This document shows positions 4,401-7,841 of a stretch of 7,841 nt of DNA, in pieces. The position numbers were made by a program, and so were the translations under genes. Origin of the DNA: Alphaproteobacteria bacterium (GTDB lineage Bacteria; Pseudomonadota; Alphaproteobacteria; Micavibrionales; Micavibrionaceae); NCBI GenBank assembly GCA_023301785.1, contig JALZUF010000225.1, positions 1 to 7,841 of the forward strand, read 5' to 3'. A model generated the notes under the pieces. It was not told the origin of the DNA. It made no database searches and was given only the letters and a program-made list of their open reading frames with translations. Position 1 is the stretch's first letter. Each line of letters starts with the position of its first letter.

Positions 4401-7398
4401 CCTTAAACTCTATTAGGAAATTTGCACCCTTAAGCTGCTTCTTATGCGAGTCAGTAATATAGTCAATAGAGTGACCACCAGCCATCAAGTTAACCCGGCA
4501 TAAATAAAGGCCGACTCCTCTCCCCCCACTGACCTTGCGGGTAAAAAACATTTTGAAAAGGCTTTCCTGATCCAGAGGGTCGATACCAGGACCATTATCT
4601 GAAACAATTATCTTTCCTTCAAAAACAGATATCTGCACTTTAGGGGATATTGTATGTGAGTTTACCAGCCAGTAGATACTGTTGTTAATGAGGTTAACAA
4701 ATACAGGAAGAATACGAGAGGGCTGTTCTTCAATTTCAAAATTTTGGAACTCAACAGTTGGGTTGAAAGAAATGCCACGGGAGGTAAAAGCGGTATCGAA
4801 AAAAAGATTTAAGTACTTTTCTATTTCCATTCCTGTAATTTTTTTCCGAGTGCCAGTTCCAGAAACTTTCAAAGGCGCTAAGAAATCCAACTGATTGGTA
4901 AGTGCTTCAAAACCAGTTTCAATCAACTGAGTTCCTGACGATTCTCCTGAGGACTTCACTTGTCTCAAGCCTTCACGTATCATTCGGGAATTAGAGTTTA
5001 GCTCATGCCCTAAGATCTCGACTGTTATTCCCAACTGCGCGACTTGGTTCAATCGGTTAAGGTCGTCACGAAGTGCTATGTTATCTGCAACCCCCTGACT
5101 TGCAATAAGTTCTATATTGACACTTTCTCCCATCAATTCCAGGGCATTTAGATAAGATTGAAACAGTTCTTCATTTTGATTATCTAATGATGTGTGGATT
5201 TCAGAAATTCTTTGCAGCCCAGCATTCAAGTCTAGTCTGCGTAATTTCACCTGTTCGATTACGGGCAAGGCTAGTCCAGAATACTCCTGACTCTTTTCTT
5301 TGAAGAGCTCATCAACACGGTTGCGTTCAGATTGCTGTAAGGTGCTAATCGAGTTTTTCCAATAACTCATTCGGCATTGCATAAGTGCGGCAAGGTTTTG
5401 GAATTGTCGCTCGACGATTTCTTCAGGTTTCTCGGGGTTTATGCGCAGAATTGCTTCTTCTAGTGCAGACACAAACAATTTTAAAAGGTCTTGAATTTTA
5501 TCAAAAACAACAAGAAACAAACGATAATCATCTTCACTAGATCCCAAGTTAGCAGGAGCAGTGGCTAAGCTTAACTTCTTAAGCTCTGAGTTGATCTGGT
5601 TTATGTGGGCTTGGGTAGCCTCTATATCCTGAGCATTTTCCAAGTTAAGGGATGACAGTTTTTCTGTTGTGGATCGGAAAATTTCCGAAAGAATTGGCAG
5701 ATTAACCTTAAGTTGCTTGCGAAAAATCTTAGCATTTTTCTTAGCTAGTTTTTTTCTTTCTAAATCTGCTTTCTCAGCCTTATTACGCTTTTTAATATCC
5801 GCTAAAGCTTCGCCACGAAGATCTGATTTCTGACCATAATACTCATTTGCTACACGCCTTAAAATATTAATAATAATTGTGCGTAACGCTTTCGCGCTGC
5901 GATTATCAATAAAACCCTCACGTCCGGCCTTGTCTCTCAAATTAGGGTTAGACTCTCTCGAAATTGCTACTCGACCAAACATTTTCTGAGAGTTGAAAAA
6001 AGCTACGCCCGCAGAAGTACTTCTTCGAGCTTCTATTTCAAAGAAATCGTTTTCAAGTCTACCGTATGGTAAAACTCTCAGTCCGTTCCGAAAAATAAGA
6101 AATCCACCATGTTGTTTAGCAAGATCACCAATCTTATTAAATTGTTCGTCGGTATGAGTTGAATTCAACCTATTCCGTTCGTAGGTAGCAATATGCAAAC
6201 CAATTGGTCCTACAACTGTGGTTGGACCTTTTGGGGGTTTATAATCTTCTGGCGGATCAATCACATACCCGTTGTCCGTTGTTTGCCACTCGCCAAAGGC
6301 TTTTACTTTCCCTCGAAAAACGCCATTCACATCAATGTTACCACTCAAAACATGCTCAAGTGAATCAGTGAATTTACGATTAATTACGTCTCTTCCATCT
6401 TCAACAATAATTTTACAAACGTCATTAGACCAAGTTTTGACCTCATAGGAAAACTCTGGATCAAATGCGTTTACTTCATCAGAGTTTACTTCATCAGGGT
6501 TTACTTCATCAGGGTTTACTTCATCAAGGTCTACATAGACATATGGGTCTGTAAAGGCTGATAAAGTAGCGAAAAAGTTTTCTCTCACTCGATCAACATT
6601 ACCATCAGCTTCGATACTGGAAAGTTGAGCACGTAAGTCATAGTTGATATCAGAAACTAGAAGGGCAGTGCCATGGTCAGACTTACCAGACCAAACATCC
6701 CAAGGACTGAGGTGCCTTGCTTCAAATTTAGCATCAATGATAGTGTTCACTATCAGTTCAGAGGGTTTCGCCGCTTTTGGATCTTCATCAAGCTTCAGTT
6801 TGTCATAAGCTTCCCAAGCAATCTTTAATCGGTCTGCTTTGACGGGGTCACTTGTGTTTCCCCATATATTGCTAGTTAAGCCATCAAATAGTTCTGGCAA
6901 TATATCTAACAAATCTTCTTGGTTATCAAATTGAGCAACTGGCAGCTCAATATCTGAGAGAATTAGGTATGGGTTTTCGAATATACGCCAATCAATCAAT
7001 GCTGCGACAAAAGGTTGACCCTTTCGTTTTGAAACAAGTAATAATAGCGGACCTAAATTTGCGGAAGAAAGCCTACCAATCCCCTTTTGCCCCTGCTTAG
7101 TGCGCTTAAGCAATCCGTTACGATCAGCCTTTTGATCAGTTGCGCCATCATATTTAGATTGGGTTCCGATGACTAACCAGCGATTAAAAAACTCGTCAAA
7201 GTTCATTCCATGACCATCGTCGAATATAGCGGCTACAGGGTTAGCATCATCAAATAAGTGAAGCGATGCAGAGCGCGCATACGCATCGTATGCATTTTTC
7301 CACAGTTCCGAAATAGCGGTGGGGCAATCAGCAATTTGTTCACGGCCAAGATGATCTATCGTTCTTGCTTGGGTTCTAAATGCGAGTGTTTCAATCAT
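4384..7398 (-). CDS. Double GHKL ATPase: Hsp90/MORC-like N-terminus and histidine-kinase-like C-terminus
   Basis: This soluble 1004-residue protein has two Bergerat folds. Module 1: N-box E31-x-x-x-N35-A in A-I-S-E-L-W-K-N-A-Y-D-A, ATP-lid start D61-G-H-G64-M, and G-Q-K-G-I-G-R-L (103-110). A second domain typical of Hsp90/MutL/MORC-type ATPases follows (about 430-510), with F-R-N-G-L-R-V-L-P-Y-G and R-E-G-F-I. A lysine-rich, charged helix probably forms a coiled coil (535-565), and further helical segments run to about 785. Module 2: H-box L-G-H798-E-L, N-box F-V-N-L-I-N905-N-S, G1 D934-N-G-P-G938, F-box F948 to F952 and G2 G-G-R-G-V-G-L (958-964), as in two-component histidine kinases. The H-box lacks the usual proline. 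There are no membrane segments or signal peptide, so it should sense something cytoplasmic, perhaps DNA or phage activity. ATG at 7398 has AGGG five bases upstream and a promoter just beyond it. The gene overlaps the next one, a receiver protein and its likely partner. A four-copy 5-residue repeat interrupts it at 291-310. The domain calls are strong; the role is inferred. Confidence 0.85.
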   Translation of the reverse strand: MIETLAFRTQARTIDHLGREQIADCPTAISELWKNAYDAYARSASLHLFDDANPVAAIFDDGHGMNFDEFFNRWLVIGTQSKYDGATDQKADRNGLLKRTKQGQKGIGRLSSANLGPLLLLVSKRKGQPFVAALIDWRIFENPYLILSDIELPVAQFDNQEDLLDILPELFDGLTSNIWGNTSDPVKADRLKIAWEAYDKLKLDEDPKAAKPSELIVNTIIDAKFEARHLSPWDVWSGKSDHGTALLVSDINYDLRAQLSSIEADGNVDRVRENFFATLSAFTDPYVYVDLDEVNPDEVNPDEVNSDEVNAFDPEFSYEVKTWSNDVCKIIVEDGRDVINRKFTDSLEHVLSGNIDVNGVFRGKVKAFGEWQTTDNGYVIDPPEDYKPPKGPTTVVGPIGLHIATYERNRLNSTHTDEQFNKIGDLAKQHGGFLIFRNGLRVLPYGRLENDFFEIEARRSTSAGVAFFNSQKMFGRVAISRESNPNLRDKAGREGFIDNRSAKALRTIIINILRRVANEYYGQKSDLRGEALADIKKRNKAEKADLERKKLAKKNAKIFRKQLKVNLPILSEIFRSTTEKLSSLNLENAQDIEATQAHINQINSELKKLSLATAPANLGSSEDDYRLFLVVFDKIQDLLKLFVSALEEAILRINPEKPEEIVERQFQNLAALMQCRMSYWKNSISTLQQSERNRVDELFKEKSQEYSGLALPVIEQVKLRRLDLNAGLQRISEIHTSLDNQNEELFQSYLNALELMGESVNIELIASQGVADNIALRDDLNRLNQVAQLGITVEILGHELNSNSRMIREGLRQVKSSGESSGTQLIETGFEALTNQLDFLAPLKVSGTGTRKKITGMEIEKYLNLFFDTAFTSRGISFNPTVEFQNFEIEEQPSRILPVFVNLINNSIYWLVNSHTISPKVQISVFEGKIIVSDNGPGIDPLDQESLFKMFFTRKVSGGRGVGLYLCRVNLMAGGHSIDYITDSHKKQLKGANFLIEFKGANFG
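4398..4405 (-). promoter_or_regulatory. Ribosome binding site that favours the TTG start of the receiver gene
   Basis: The minus strand reads TAAGGGTG. The TAAGG core lies 8 bases before TTG at 4391 but directly abuts GTG at 4400, where no ribosome could use it. GTG has only a weak GAG seven bases upstream. If TTG is used, the overlap with the upstream gene shrinks from 17 to 8 bases (TTGGCTGA). Confidence 0.5.
6469..6528 (-). repeat. 15-bp tandem repeat, four copies, inside the ATPase gene
   Basis: Four consecutive copies of a 15-bp unit (plus strand GTTTACTTCATCAGG) start at 6469, 6484, 6499 and 6514. The middle two are identical; the first and last differ at one or two terminal bases, and a decayed fifth copy begins at 6529 (GTCTAC). 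They encode D-E-V-N-P/S repeats (about residues 291-310), an acidic linker. Because the unit is five codons, changes in copy number keep the reading frame and only alter linker length. Confidence 0.9.
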
Positions 7399-7422
7399 TT
7401 TTGCCCTAAGGAAAAAGGTACC

Positions 7423-7431
7423 ATTATATCA
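7423..7431 (-). promoter_or_regulatory. Operon promoter, perfect extended -10
   Basis: The minus strand reads TGATATAAT, a consensus extended -10 (TGnTATAAT). The predicted start near 7416 leaves a leader of about 17 bases that contains the AGGG ribosome binding site before ATG 7398. No good -35 is seen at 16-18 bases (AAGCTA or similar), which extended -10 promoters can do without. It would drive all four genes. Confidence 0.6.
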
Positions 7432-7616
7432 GGTTCATCACCATTTAGCTTTAGTTAGCCTTTTAAATAAGAAAAGCTTTTATTTAATCACTGTTGTTAT
7501 GAACAGATAATCCGTACCACCATGTTTATCTTTACGCCACCTAAATAAAGTTGACTACATCATGAAATACATTTGAAATTACTCCTGCGAGAGCCATTGT
7601 ATGGGAAGGCTTCAGT

Positions 7617-7647
7617 ATTACAAAAATGTAATGCAGTGCTAATTATA
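7617..7647 (-). promoter_or_regulatory. Second TATAAT box with a palindrome just downstream
   Basis: The minus strand has TATAAT at 7642-7647, and nine bases later the perfect inverted repeat ATTACA-N4-TGTAAT (7617-7632). The palindrome would cover about +1 to +16 of a transcript from that box, a usual operator position. There is no acceptable -35 and no TG extension, so promoter activity is uncertain. If real, it would give the operon a leader of over 200 bases. Confidence 0.25.
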
Positions 7648-7677
7648 CTCACATACGCTTACAATATGCTTCCAACT

Positions 7678-7717
7678 TCAAAACAACAAAAAAGCCGCCT
7701 CCCAAGGGAGAGCGGCT
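7678..7717 (-). terminator. Rho-independent terminator of the tRNA-fMet gene
   Basis: On the minus strand a hairpin of GCCGC plus CTCCC-type pairing (7693-7717, one unpaired base, apical loop around TT) is followed by TTTTTTGTTGTTTTG. It lies 28 bases after the tRNA 3' end, so it should end that transcript and insulate the operon downstream. The plus-strand reading also has a looser T-rich tail (ATTTATTTGTTTT), so it may work in both directions. Confidence 0.88.
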
Positions 7718-7744
7718 ATTTATTTGTTTTCCTTACGGAAATTT

Positions 7745-7821
<77 letters not shown>

Positions 7822-7841
7822 CGCGTCATATATGGCGTGGG

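Noticed and set aside
6469..6528. CRISPR-like array
   Set aside because: The repeats are directly adjacent with no spacers and are in frame in a coding gene.
7541..7597. Minus-strand 18-residue hydrophobic peptide MALAGVISNVFHDVVNFI in the operon leader
   Set aside because: No Shine-Dalgarno sequence before its ATG. An internal GGAG leads instead to a 5-codon frame, MYFMM. A small toxin or leader peptide cannot be supported.

Overview
The window looks like an accessory island from an alphaproteobacterium of moderate to low GC (roughly 40 %, judged by eye). The taxonomic clue is the initiator tRNA at the right edge. It has the C1/A72 mismatch of bacterial initiators, and its anticodon stem carries A29-U41 instead of the usual third G-C pair, a variant I associate with Alphaproteobacteria. 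The left edge is mobile DNA: the first 11 codons of a transposase on the minus strand, with a strong ribosome binding site and a plausible promoter.

Layout: (1) 1 to about 92, the end of an insertion sequence. (2) About 93-426, non-coding DNA with one imperfect inverted repeat. (3) 427-7398, one compact minus-strand operon of four genes. (4) 7399-7744, a promoter region and the tRNA terminator. (5) 7745-7821, tRNA-fMet, also on the minus strand.

In transcription order the operon encodes: a 1004-residue protein with two Bergerat (GHKL) ATP-binding modules, one Hsp90/MORC-like at the N-terminus and one histidine-kinase-like at the C-terminus with a conserved H-box; a 634-residue protein with an N-terminal receiver-like domain and a large C-terminal region containing a TPACDL motif; a C5-cytosine DNA methyltransferase with all key motifs; and a HpaII-like restriction endonuclease. 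The first two genes overlap, and the methyltransferase stop touches the endonuclease start (TAGTG), so translation is probably coupled. A perfect extended -10 box (TGATATAAT) sits just upstream of the first gene. A second candidate promoter before the methyltransferase would place the transcript start on its ATG.

The most interesting point is the combination. A type II restriction-modification pair, probably CCGG-specific, shares an operon with what looks like its own phosphorelay-type sensor/receiver pair. The receiver protein shows no DNA-binding domain, so I infer that it acts through protein contacts, perhaps gating restriction, rather than as a transcription factor. This function is inference. 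The domain motifs and gene order are seen directly.
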